From: Apostichopus japonicus
Taxonomy: Eukaryota > Echinodermata > Holothuroidea > Aspidochirotida > Stichopodidae
Length of the DNA stretch: 64,000 nucleotides
Reading direction: 5' to 3'
NCBI RefSeq assembly: GCF_037975245.1
Contig: NC_092582.1
Span: forward strand, 21,602,577 to 21,666,576
A program made the position numbers and the translations under genes. The notes beneath the pieces are model-generated. The model searched no databases. It was not told the DNA's origin and saw only the letters and a program-made list of their open reading frames with translations. Numbering within the stretch: the first letter of the stretch is position 1; each line of letters starts with the position of its first letter. Below, piece after piece: positions 1 to 12,200 of the stretch.

Positions 1-148
1 TGCAGAGAGGCAAATGTTTTGATAAAAACTTGGTCAAATCAGTAGTTAACAATAAATATCTATCTTAAGTGTATTGGAGGCAAATCCAATAAAGCATCAA
101 TAAAGCATGAACACGATGCATACATAGGAAATAAAGAATGTTACTGAC

Positions 149-268
149 CTGAGAGCATTGAAGAGATTAATCCTCCTTTGATTTATGGTCTGTTGTTCGT
201 GATACAACTCTGTCAAAATAACTTTGATGATGGGAGGATCAGTAATGGATGAATCATCCATAAACTCA
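149..268 (-). CDS. CCDC180: CCDC180-like exon 10
   Basis: 120 nt between acceptor TTTTACAG and donor GTCAGT. Encodes [20 protein letters not shown] to [10 protein letters not shown]. The leading single base completes the split Thr of exon 9. Later exons lie outside the window. Confidence 0.72.
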
Positions 269-3200
269 CTGTAAAAGATAACAGTACTTAATGATGAATT
301 ATCTGATCACATTTTACAATGAAAGAGATAGTAAAAGCGATTTTTTTCCCCCCAATCATAGTACAGGTGTTAAGTATAGGTACAGTACTTCCATTGCCAA
401 ACCCATTGAATATTGAGCAATAGAACTATGGTACTCAAAGTTAGTGGAAGAAAACATGTACATCATAATTGATAGTTAAAATTTAGCTCTAGACATTACA
501 CTAACATGGGTGACAATTGTTTCAGTTGCTTGAAACATGCAGTCGCAAAACTTATAATTGTCATCCATGCTATCATAAACTTTGTGTGTATTATTCCACA
601 GCTACACTTAAAGGGTGTGAAGACTCGCTCAAAAAGAAACGTCTAATGCCGGTAATCTGACCTAGTTTCGAATGAGGTGTAACAGAAGTGTTAGACACCA
701 CCATCGATCCCAGAAAATACACACACAGCTTGCTACCGTCGGTAATTAGACACTAGTGTACAGTCAGTACATACAGCTGCGGTCAATACCCACAGCACAG
801 TGTACAAACAATACAGCGATGGACATCTCAGGTCCAGCTAAAGAGAAGAAGGTATCACGTTTCATTACTGTCTGCATTTTGAAAAAAAAACTTCACTTGC
901 AAGCAACGGAAAGTTAACTTTTTAAAGATGGCGGCACGCTGTTTGGGGCGAGTCTTCAATGCCTTCAAGCTGCCAATGGTTTTGAAAATTTTCGATTCCT
1001 CTTTATAAAAAAAACAAAGCTGAGGAGAAAGTGACGTACGTAAACTTTTGAATGACGATCTCCGTGTTTAATCTCTTCCAATCTTCGACTCGGCCCTCCC
1101 AGTGGGTACGGTGGTTCTTATCACGTTCGATGTCGGTCTTCATCAACCTCGCAAGGAGATCGGCGTATGCCCTTTGATTACTCAGCAATGTTTGATTGAT
1201 TATCTGGGATTCCCTTTCGATCAATCTCTGGACATCTGGGGCCATCAGGAAGGCAATCTGCTCCAGGTTCTTGGCGTAAGTCTTCACCAGATGCTTGATC
1301 TGCAAAAAATAGATGCATGTTTTTGAAACATAATTCCTCTAGGACAACAGAAACTTTGTGCAACCACATAAGATTATAGAAGATGAAACTTAACATGATA
1401 ATGTGTTGTACATACAAGACATTAACTGCACAATCTGACATGTGTGGTTGGAAAAAAAGTGTGAGGAGTTGTAGTGTTTACTTAAATATAGTGACTGCAC
1501 AAATTGACATAGATCTATAATTGTCACAATGTTAGGTTACTTTAATTTGGTATCTGAAAAATTCATGTGTGAAATATTGTAGAGATTGACAGTAACTCTT
1601 CAAATTGACATCTGTTGTGATGGTTTTATGATACCATAACTAGAGCATTCACCACATATCATGTGTGATATAGTTTAATAACATAGTATTAAAAGCTACA
1701 ATATGATATTTGTATAGTGAAGATTTTATGATAGTATAATTGGACAATTAAACAAACATCATTATATGTTTCATGTAAGATAACTTGATGTTGCTTGCCA
1801 AGATGTCACATTATGATGTAAAGTTACTTAAACTTGATAACACAACAGACAGCCACTTTTGCTGTGATGTCACAGTGTCATAGTAACACAGCATGTTCAG
1901 GACCACGGTATAAAATATAAACACAGGAAACTTGATGGAGAAAGACATATGCAGAGAACCTGAAATATTGAAGACATTACCCAGGTTCTACCACCCAGAG
2001 AGAATTATGGTTTTCATACGGCTTCTGTTTCAAAATATTCATAGAAGAAATGAAACAAATAATATTTCATAATTGACTTCATGAATAATTAATAAGAAAA
2101 GCTTGAAGAATTAACTAAGTTCCTTCTTACACTATTTTGTCTTTCCATCTCAATATCATTTAATGTCTGACTCATTTCTCTAATCCACTCTCTTCGGATA
2201 GTCGACTGCTGCTCCACTTCAGACCACAGGTCCTCCAGTTCTCTGAGAGTGTAATTTTGCAGAGCCTTTCAAAAACAAAAATTCAAAATTTCAGCCAATT
2301 TTTTTTTTTTAACATGCTATAACTTAGTGTAAAATACAATTCTTTAGTTTCCAAAATATATTGATCAAGTAGTTTCACTAAATGAACTGATCACATGCAA
2401 AATTCACAAAAGATTGTGAACCCGGTTTGGAAATTCATGAGCAATGTCCGTTACCTTCTGCCTCAATATATGTACCCATAATCTACCATGTGATCAGCAT
2501 CTGACAATATTTTCAACAGTTCTTTGTAAGTGTAAAATATCCCAAAATATCTCATCATTTTGCATTTAAGCACCCTTAATTGAAACAAAACCAGTTTTTA
2601 AAAGAGAAGGGGAGACACCCTTGCTACTAACATCCCTCTCCCGTGCCATCAGTCCATAAAGCAACCCCCCTCCCCATTCCCCTCCCCCAACACTACCTGT
2701 ACGGGCATATACTATGCATATAACGTATTACATAAAGCAGTTCAAATTGTAAGGAGTCAGTGTACTTCTTTTTCAGCATTGTATGACCAAGTTCCTAATC
2801 ACTATGTTTCTACCAATGTAGCTATACGTGTACAAGAGAAAAAAGGCAGTTCTTAACAGCTCGACACATGTTGTCAGACACACACATATCAACATAGAAA
2901 CAGAGCGTAAGGTAAGATATATCAAACATAAAATAGGCTACATGTTCTGCTGCTCTCTGTACTTTACCAGCATCAATGCAAATTACTTTTAATAAGGAGG
3001 TAAAAATCACAAACTAAAAGAAAGCTTACCTCATCAGAAGCAACCAGTCCAAGGATATCTTCAATAACTGCTCAGAAAGAAAGTAAATTAATAATTTTAT
3101 TAGCAATCATTTTGTATTATTTTTATTGCACAAGCTAAGAAATGAACTAACAGATCCTCAGTCATAGTGACAGATAAATATTTGTCCATTGAAGCATTTG

Positions 3201-6200
3201 TCATCCCTTTGCAAAAAAAGTATAATGAGAATGTTAAAATAGGGATAAACATACATGTAAAATAGTTGAGTAGCTGATACTGTTGGAGGAAAAAAATTAT
3301 TGAATATATTTGGGTAAATCTATGAAAAATAGCAGGGAATATGTAATCACCAACAACTGTATAGCAGGTACCTGACACTGAGTGGGAAACTACAGACATA
3401 CAATGATACAATAACTCAGTACCACCCACAGATGCACATGCAGCTGTACAGCTTTCATGTGCAATCCGTGGGTTAGTCTGTTTCCTCACTGAGTTTGATG
3501 GGTATAGACTGCACTTAAGTCATGCACCACTAGATGCATGTTAAAAGATACACAAGAAATGCTACCTGTTTCAATGATAACTGCAGTACACACATAATGA
3601 ACTACAGCTGTACATATGACCAGTACTTGCTACAGCTAACAATATCTATCAAAGAAAGGCAGAGCACTTATTTCAGTCCCCTCAATCTTAGAACACCTTA
3701 ATGAACACTACAGAAGTGCTTAGCTCTTGATTCAAAAATCAAGAGACACTTACAGATATATGAGTATTTATTAATGTTAAAAACTATACCAAACACTACA
3801 TAAGTATGTGGTTGAACCAACAGAAGAGACCTTTTTCAATTCAATGTGTATGTCTTAATACAATCTTTTATCTTTAACTGTTGCTAGTATAATCACTAAT
3901 CTGTTGAACAAGTAAGTCATAGACTAAAGATGTTGACAACATTAAGTTCCAGTTGAAAAATCAAGTGATATTTTTGAACATTTAATGATGATGCACATAG
4001 AAATATATCTTGGTATATCATGATACAGCTCCACGTTTAAATGATTTGCCCAGCTTGGTTATCTCTATGAGAACATACCTGCATCATTGTCAGCTAATTT
4101 CTTTAAGAGTTCAACTCCTGTTCCACTTATCTGGGGCTCAAGTTCCTGCAAGATACAATGCAACCTTAAATCAGAAATAGAGCCTCCACTTTATACTGAT
4201 ATGTCACATGATATCTGTTAGCATGTCAGTTCAAGTTTGCCATTCTGTGACTGGCAGTGGAAATGAACAAAGAACATTTGTTAGGAACATGATTTGAACA
4301 AAACAGAGGCCCCTATAAATTTTTATTAAGTTACCTTCACAGATAGTGGTACAGCCATTCAGAGGTTAGGGGAAAGTGACCTGTCAGTGGCACATTGATA
4401 TACCATATGACATTGTGTTGCTGTACTATTCATTTTGCTCTGAGTTTTGTTCCTTTCTACCCCTCAGGTATGTTCTTTTTACTTTATTGTACTTATTACT
4501 CTTATCTTTAATAGTTAAAGGATCTAACTGATGTATTCTTATTAGTATTCATGGTAACATTCAATAGAAATGTCAAGATATTGAAGTGCACCTTTTTATC
4601 AGTGCTAGTAGTTTCATATGTTCTTAATATAGCCTTAAGCTGTATGGTACCTGTATGGTACATTGTTATTTGATATGGTGAAGCCACTGCAGCTACGCCC
4701 AGGAACGAGGTGGTTCCATGGTGTCAAATTACTTAGCAGGTATAACCTGTGCTGCATAGGCTAATTAGATGGATTGTTCTATTGGAAGAGGGGTTGATTA
4801 AAGTAGCTACACAGCAAGCTGCATAGGGTAGACCCCCTACAGAGGTCTGGGTGCACAGGATTGGTGGAATTGTTTAGGTTACCATGGCAATCCTATACCA
4901 GGTAGAGATATTGTTCTTATTAGCTGTATACTGCCTGTGCAGTGGTAGTGTGTGGGTACAACTATATTGGAACCTTTGTTTTAATAATAAGTCGTGAGCT
5001 AGCTCCCTAGTTCATGCAGGGAAATGTTGCTAGTCTAGGGGTGCACAGAGGATTAAGATGTAGAATAAATATTAGCACTTCTGTGTGCAGCTGTGTGGGT
5101 CATGTCAGTTAGTTTGGTGGATATGTTTGTTGGTCTATGCGTGAGTGTGTGTTATCTGTAGATTGATTAGGTTTATCTGTTATCAATAAATTCATGATGT
5201 TCACTGAGGTTGATATGATATAACAGAGAGCTGTAAAGGACAATTATGTTCTAGATAATAGATTAAAGGGTTGTAAATAAACATTGATATACCATATGAC
5301 ATTGTGTTGCTGTACTATTCATTTTGCTCTGAGTTTTGTTCCTTTCTACCCCTCAGGTGGCCTATATATTGGCTCATACCTAGGTCACCCGAATCCCCGG
5401 GGTAACAATTTGGAGGCACCACCCGGATAAAAACTCATGGCATACTGAGGAGCAGGATTAAGGTTGCTCACCCAGAAAGATGGCGACGGTTGACGAGCTT
5501 CTTTGCGAGATCCAGACTAAGCTGCATCTTTGCACGGTAGACCAGCTGGAGAGTGTGGGTCTGGGAATCGCCCTTCCCGAGACTGACCGCATCAAGGCAA
5601 AGACGAAGGGTCGAACCGGTCTTCTGGGATTAATCAACCGTTACCTGAGCAGTGAGGAGCTGGAGGAGTCCGATGACCAGGGCCTTGGAAAGTTGAAGGA
5701 GTTGAGAGAAGTCTTGCTAGGGGAGATACCAGAGAAAGTTGATGACAAGTCAAGCCAAAAGGTGGGTACACCTGAGCCCCCATCGGACCCGACAAGTACC
5801 AAAGTGTTACAACACCACAGAGAGTACATCCGCCGCGACTTTAAGATCTCCGGGCAGATTGCTGGAAGTCAGCAGAAGGATGGGCTGGGTTTCACCAGTC
5901 TTATCCACCAGATAGAAGCTGGACTCCGGAAGGGATACCCAGAGGAAGAAGTGGTTGAGGCAGTTATTAGAGCTACCAACCCAGGCCTGAATCTCCGTGG
6001 ATATCTGGAAAGCAAGACGGATATAACCTTACCGAAGCTTCGTCGGATCCTGCGGTCACATTACCAAGAAAAGGGAGCCACAGAGCTGTACCACGAGCTA
6101 AGCAGCCTCACACAAGCACCCAAAGAGACGCCGCAGGAATTCCTTGTTAGGGCCCTTAGTATTCGGCAGCGGGTTTTATTCGCCTCGAAAGAGAGTGAGA

Positions 6201-9200
6201 CCAACCAGCGATACGAGGAGCCGTTAGTGCAGGCCATGTTTCTACATGCAGTCTCGACTGGCCTGACAAGTGAGTCGATTCGGGCCGACCTGAAGCCTTC
6301 CCTAGAGAATACATGCATCTCTGATGAGCTCCTCTTGGAGAAACTTAACAAGAGCGCCAGTAGTGAGACGGAGCGGTTGAAGAAGCAGACGAAAACAAGA
6401 TCTTACCAGGCAGCTCATGCTATTGAGGCAACCTCAAAAAAGGTAACAAAAAGGGAAACACCGCCTACCCCCCTTGAGGAATCCCTAAATGGTTTAAGGG
6501 TGGATATTGAGGGCCTGAAAGAGCTGAAAATACAGGTAGCCCAAATCCAGGAATCCTTAAGCAGAGACAGGCCAGTTAGTTATAAAGGGAAAAGGGGCTG
6601 TCCTAAGTGTAGATCAGAAAATGTGGGTGATCGGTGTAACCACTGCTTCCGATGTGGAAGTGGTGAGCACTATGCAAGAGGGTGTCGACAAAGGCCACCG
6701 GGAAACGAGAGAGGGTCACTTCTAAGGGACGAGGGGGGACCCCAACAGTAGAAAAGTCATTTGGTCATAGACAAAAGAGTCCCAAGCAACCTCCCACTGC
6801 ACCACCCCACCTGTCCCTTAAAAAGTTTAAGAAACTCATAGGATTGGTTGGTAAGAGGTGTATTGTGAGGGCCTCCCTCAATGGGTTACCAATGGATGTG
6901 TTGTGGGACACAGGTTCCCAGGTGTCAATAATCCAAAAGGATTGGATTCAGAAGAATATGCCAGGGGTCATAGTCAGACCCGTGGAAGAACTCCTGGATG
7001 GTCTTCACCTGGACCTTACCGCCACAAACGGGATAGAGGTACCATATGATGGGTGGGTTGCTGTAAGTCTTAAAGTGGGCACAATAGGTGAAATAGAGGT
7101 ACCCATGTTGGTCTACTCAGGGGATATGGATAACCCACTTGTGGGCTACAACGTTATCGCCCACATACTGAATGGCACAGGGGGTTCAGAATTTAGTGAA
7201 AATGATCTTCACTCTGCATTCCCTGGGAAAGGGAAAAGTACCCTAACAGCAATGGTTAAGGTTGTAAAAGAGAATGATAGTGTTCTCCTGGCCAGTGTCA
7301 GATCGCCCCCTCGTAATCAGCTATTAGTAAGTGGCCAGACCAATTTCATTGAATGTAGAGTTTATGTGGGAGAGGTCAAGGGACCTATTGACTGGCTATT
7401 TGAGCCCAATCAAATATCCTTGCCAGAAGGGTTGAATGTACAAGCAACCACTGTGCGGATGGCAAGGGGGTCAGTAGTCCATGTTAATGTACCAGTGCTT
7501 AATAACACTAACCATGATCTTCTTCTTTCAAAGCGGACTCCCCTCGGGACATTGGAACAAGTGACTTCAGTACTTCCCTTACCTCAAGTACTCTGCAAGA
7601 CTAGTGTAGACCAAACTGCAACAGCAAACTCTACATACGTAAATTGTGATATGGAGACTGACAGAACTAAACCACCTGACGAAAGACAGGACCGTGACTG
7701 GTGCCCTCCAGTTGACCTATCTGACCTGACTCCTGACCAGAGACAACTTGCAACTAAAATGTTGTTAGAAGAATCATCAGCATTCTCCAGGGATGATATG
7801 GATACTGGTGACTGCCCAGATTTGCAGATGAAAATCCAGCTGAAGGACGAAACACCTGTTCAGAAGGGATACATCAGCATTCCCCGACCACTGTACAAGG
7901 AAGTCAAAGAATACTTAGAGGATCTCATCAGACGTGGTTGGGTGAGTAAGTCTAAATCTAATTATTCCTCCCCGGTAGTGTGTGTGCGAAAGCGTGATGG
8001 CTCACTTCGTCTGTGCGTTGATTTTAGAGCACTCAACGAGAAAACAGTGGATGATAGACAACCAATCCCCAAAATCCAAGATCTGCTAGATGGCCTTAAA
8101 GGAAACACATGGTTCAGTACCCTAGATCAGGGTAAAGCGTACCATCAAGGGTATATGTCTCCAGAAAGTCAGCATCTCACCTCGTTTATTACTCCCTGGG
8201 GATTACATGAGTGGCAAAGAATCCCCTTTGGGCTGAAAAATGCCCCAGCAGAGTTTCAACGGTACATGGAAGGATGCTTGCACGATCTTAACAACGAGAT
8301 ATGTGTGGTCTACCTTGATGATATCCTTGTTTACGGTTCTACATTTAGCAACCATGTGGAACGCCTTCGGAGAGTTTTACAAAGATTACAAAAGCATGGC
8401 ATTAAGCTGAAACCCAAGAAGTGTGAGTTGTTCAAGAGAAAGGTAAGGTACCTAGGAAGGTTGGTAACCGGCGAAGGGTACGGAATGGACCCTGCTGACA
8501 AAGAACCAGTCCTGTTATTGAAGAACAAGACACCAACAACCGTTGGAGAACTTCGAAAGATTTTGGGCTTCATTGGATATTACAGGAACTATATCCAGAA
8601 CTTCTCCATCATAGCGAAGCCGCTGTACGGGTTGCTAGGAACTCAACAGAAAAAGTTCAAGACAAAGGGTAAACAGGAGTCGAGATCTGGTAAGGGGAAT
8701 ACTCGTGATTCTAAAGAAAAGATAGTGTGGACCCCCGAACACCATGCGATTTTGTGTGACCTTGTTGATCGCCTGACAGTTCACCCTGTTATGGCCTATC
8801 CAGATTTTTCTCAACCATATGTTCTCCACACTGATGCTTCTGGTGACGGTCTTGGTGCAGTCTTGTACCAACATTTGGAGGGAAAATTGAGAGTCATAGC
8901 ATTTGCTTCACGCACGTTAACGCCCCCAGAACAGAATTATCACTCCAGCAAGTTGGAATTCCTTGCTCTCAAATGGGCGGTGACAGAACGTTTCCGTGAC
9001 TACCTTCAGTATGCAAATCATTTTGTGGTATTCACTGACAACAATCCCCTGACATACGTAATGACTACTGCCCGTCTGAATGCCACAGGCCAGAGGTGGG
9101 TATCAGAGTTGGCTAGTTTTCGATTTGAAATTAGATACCGCCCTGGTAAGGAAAACGTAGATGCAGATGTGTTATCAAGGATGCCGATACCTGACAAGTT

Positions 9201-12200
9201 GGAAAACTATATCAACGAATTCACAGAGAAGATCCCGAGTACTGCAATAACAGCCACAGCTGAATACGTCCAAGGCACATGTTGCGGAGAAGTGGCATGC
9301 ATCGATGTGACAACAGTGAACAGCAACAGTTGCGACATACTAGGAACATCACCCACATCTACAATCTCGCCTATTGACCCACTGGAGCTTAAAGAAGCCC
9401 AAGAGAATGACTTGGTTCTTGGTAGAGTTTTGCAAATGAAGAAAACCGGAAGGAGACCATCTCCACAGGAGCGGAAAAATGAGACTAAGAACGTACAGGT
9501 TCTGATAAACCAGTGGAACAAACTAGAGTTTGATGATAAGGGACTACTTTGTAGATGCACCGTCAACAGAAAACAGCTACTCCTCCCGACCAAGTATAAG
9601 GACACGGTTTTGAAGGGGCTCCACAACGACATGGGTCATATTGGTGTAGAAAGAACCCTTGACCTAATACGACAACGGTTCTATTGGGCGTACATGGCAA
9701 AAGAGGTGGAAATGTACATCACCAAGCAGTGTCATTGTGTAGTTCAGAAGAAACCTACTCGAAATATTAGAGCACCTTTAATACCAATACACACGACAGA
9801 ACCTTTCGAGATGGTATCAATAGACTACTTACACCTGGAAAAGTGTAAGGGTGGGTACGAATATATTCTCGTGGTAGTTGACCATTTCACTAGGTTCGCA
9901 CAAGCTTACCCTACCAAGAACAAATCGGCACATGCTGCAGCAGAACGGTTGTTTAATGATTTCTTCCTGAGATTTGGCTTTCCGAAGAGACTTCACCATG
10001 ACCAAGGGAGGGAGTTTGAAAACCAACTCTTCACAAAACTCCAGGAATACTGTGGTATTGAGCATTGCAGAACAACCCCATATCATCCCCAGGGGAATGG
10101 TCAGGTTGAGAGAATGAACCGGACTATACTCAACATGTTGCGAACGCTGTCAAACCAGCAGAAACTGAACTGGAAGGAACATTTGCCGAGGTGCATGCAT
10201 GCTTACAACTGTTCAAAGAATGATGCTACTGGATTCTCGCCATTTTTCCTCATGTTCGGGCGTTCACCACGACTCCCTGTTGATATTTTGTTTAATTTGG
10301 AAAGTGAGAACGAGGACATTGATCACAGAACATTTGCGGATAAATGGCGTTGTCAAATGCAGGAAGCGTATAGTATTGCCAATAGGCACACCGACAAGGC
10401 TTCAGCTGCTGCGAAGGAAAGGTATGACAGAAAGACTCACTACACCCAATTAAGCCCTGGTGACCGTGTTCTTGTGAAGAACCTTGTCCGACAAGCAGGC
10501 CCTGATAAGCTTCGATCTTACTGGGAAGACACCGTCTATAGGGTTGTGAAACAGATCAATCCTGACATACCCGTGTTTGAAGTGATTACAGATAATTCTA
10601 AGAAGCAGAAACGTGTTCTGCATCGCAACTTGTTATTAGCATGCGATGCACTGCCTCTAGATGAGACACAGATGATCCATGGGAAGCCCCCACGCCAGCG
10701 AAAGAAAACACGAACTGCAACCCAGGCAGGTGGTGATGTAGATGGGTCAGATGTGAGCGATGACGAGTGGCACACGTATATCACCCGACAGCGTTCAACT
10801 GCTCGGACCTCAGCCCCAGCAGAGCAATATGTTAGTGATGGTGCTCCTGACCAGCTACAGAATGTACCGACTCAGACACCAGCGGCTGTGGATGTTTCGC
10901 AGAGTCCAGTAAATCAGACACCCCAAACTCCAGAGCAGCCGACACGTCCAGTTGAACCACCCGTGGAAATACCAGAGGAACAGGTACCACAGGAGCGAGT
11001 ACCAGAGGAACAAGGACGCCCGTCACGAAATAGAAGGCCACCAGATTACCTGAATTACGGACAACCCGGAGCCCCAACTTGGGTTCAGTCTACCCAGTGT
11101 CCATATCCGTCCTATTTACCCCCACCTAACCTTGGACAACCTTACCCTCAGACACAAACTAGACCTTGGTTCCAGCCATGTCCTCCCATGTACGACTACC
11201 GACTACAAACGCCAGTGTTTTACCCACAGTTCCAACAACATACTCCTGACTGGACTATGTACAGACCGACGAATGTTGAAAGAAGTTGATAATGGGTAGT
11301 TAGTTGTTGTGACTAGACTATATAATAGGTCATGACAGATTATCATATTTTATTTGTTTTCTTGGTATCATCTTGATGATGGTTAGTAGCTAGAGATAAG
11401 ACATGAGTCTCAATTTATGCAAGTAGTGGTCAGTTGCATGTATAGTAAGTAACTAGTGAGTAGGACCATAAGACCAAAAGGGGTTACCGTCGTGTGCTTT
11501 TAGATCAAGTGATCTGTCTGAATAACTCAGTTCTTGGGAGTGCGCATGACCTTGAACTTAAGTGATTTTCTGGTACTTTGTTATTGTTCCACTAAACTAA
11601 CATGTGGGGTTCTGCCCTTAAAAGTACAATGTAAGAGCACATGTAGAGTTCTATTTTATATGTTAAGCAGGTTTAAATGTATTGTTTATATGATAGTTGA
11701 CGTATGACATTCATTATGTATGAAATGCGAGTCAGGGACGACTTCTTTTGAGAGGGGGAGAGTGTTAGGAACATGATTTGAACAAAACAGAGGCCCCTAT
11801 AAATTTTTATTAAGTTACCTTCACAGATAGTGGTACAGCCATTCAGAGGTTAGGGGAAAGTGACCTGTCAGTGGCACATTGATATACCATATGACATTGT
11901 GTTGCTGTACTATTCATTTTGCTCTGAGTTTTGTTCCTTTCTACCCCTCAGGTATGTTCTTTTTACTTTATTGTACTTATTACTCTTATCTTTAATAGTT
12001 AAAGGATCTAACTGATGTATTCTTATTAGTATTCATGGTAACATTCAATAGAAATGTCAAGATATTGAAGTGCACCTTTTTATCAGTGCTAGTAGTTTCA
12101 TATGTTCTTAATATAGCCTTAAGCTGTATGGTACCTGTATGGTACATTGTTATTTGATATGGTGAAGCCACTGCAGCTACGCCCAGGAACGAGGTGGTTC

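Noticed and set aside
3100-3489. 129-aa minus-strand open frame in a CCDC180-like intron
   Set aside because: Lies between exons 7 and 6 with no splice-site support and no recognisable protein.
6436-6442. A AAA AAG slippery heptamer in gag
   Set aside because: In register, but the -1 frame meets a stop at 6475, so it cannot lead into pol.
6682-6684. GTG as start of pol
   Set aside because: It is an artefact of ORF calling. The overlap with gag and the shift heptamer explain pol expression.
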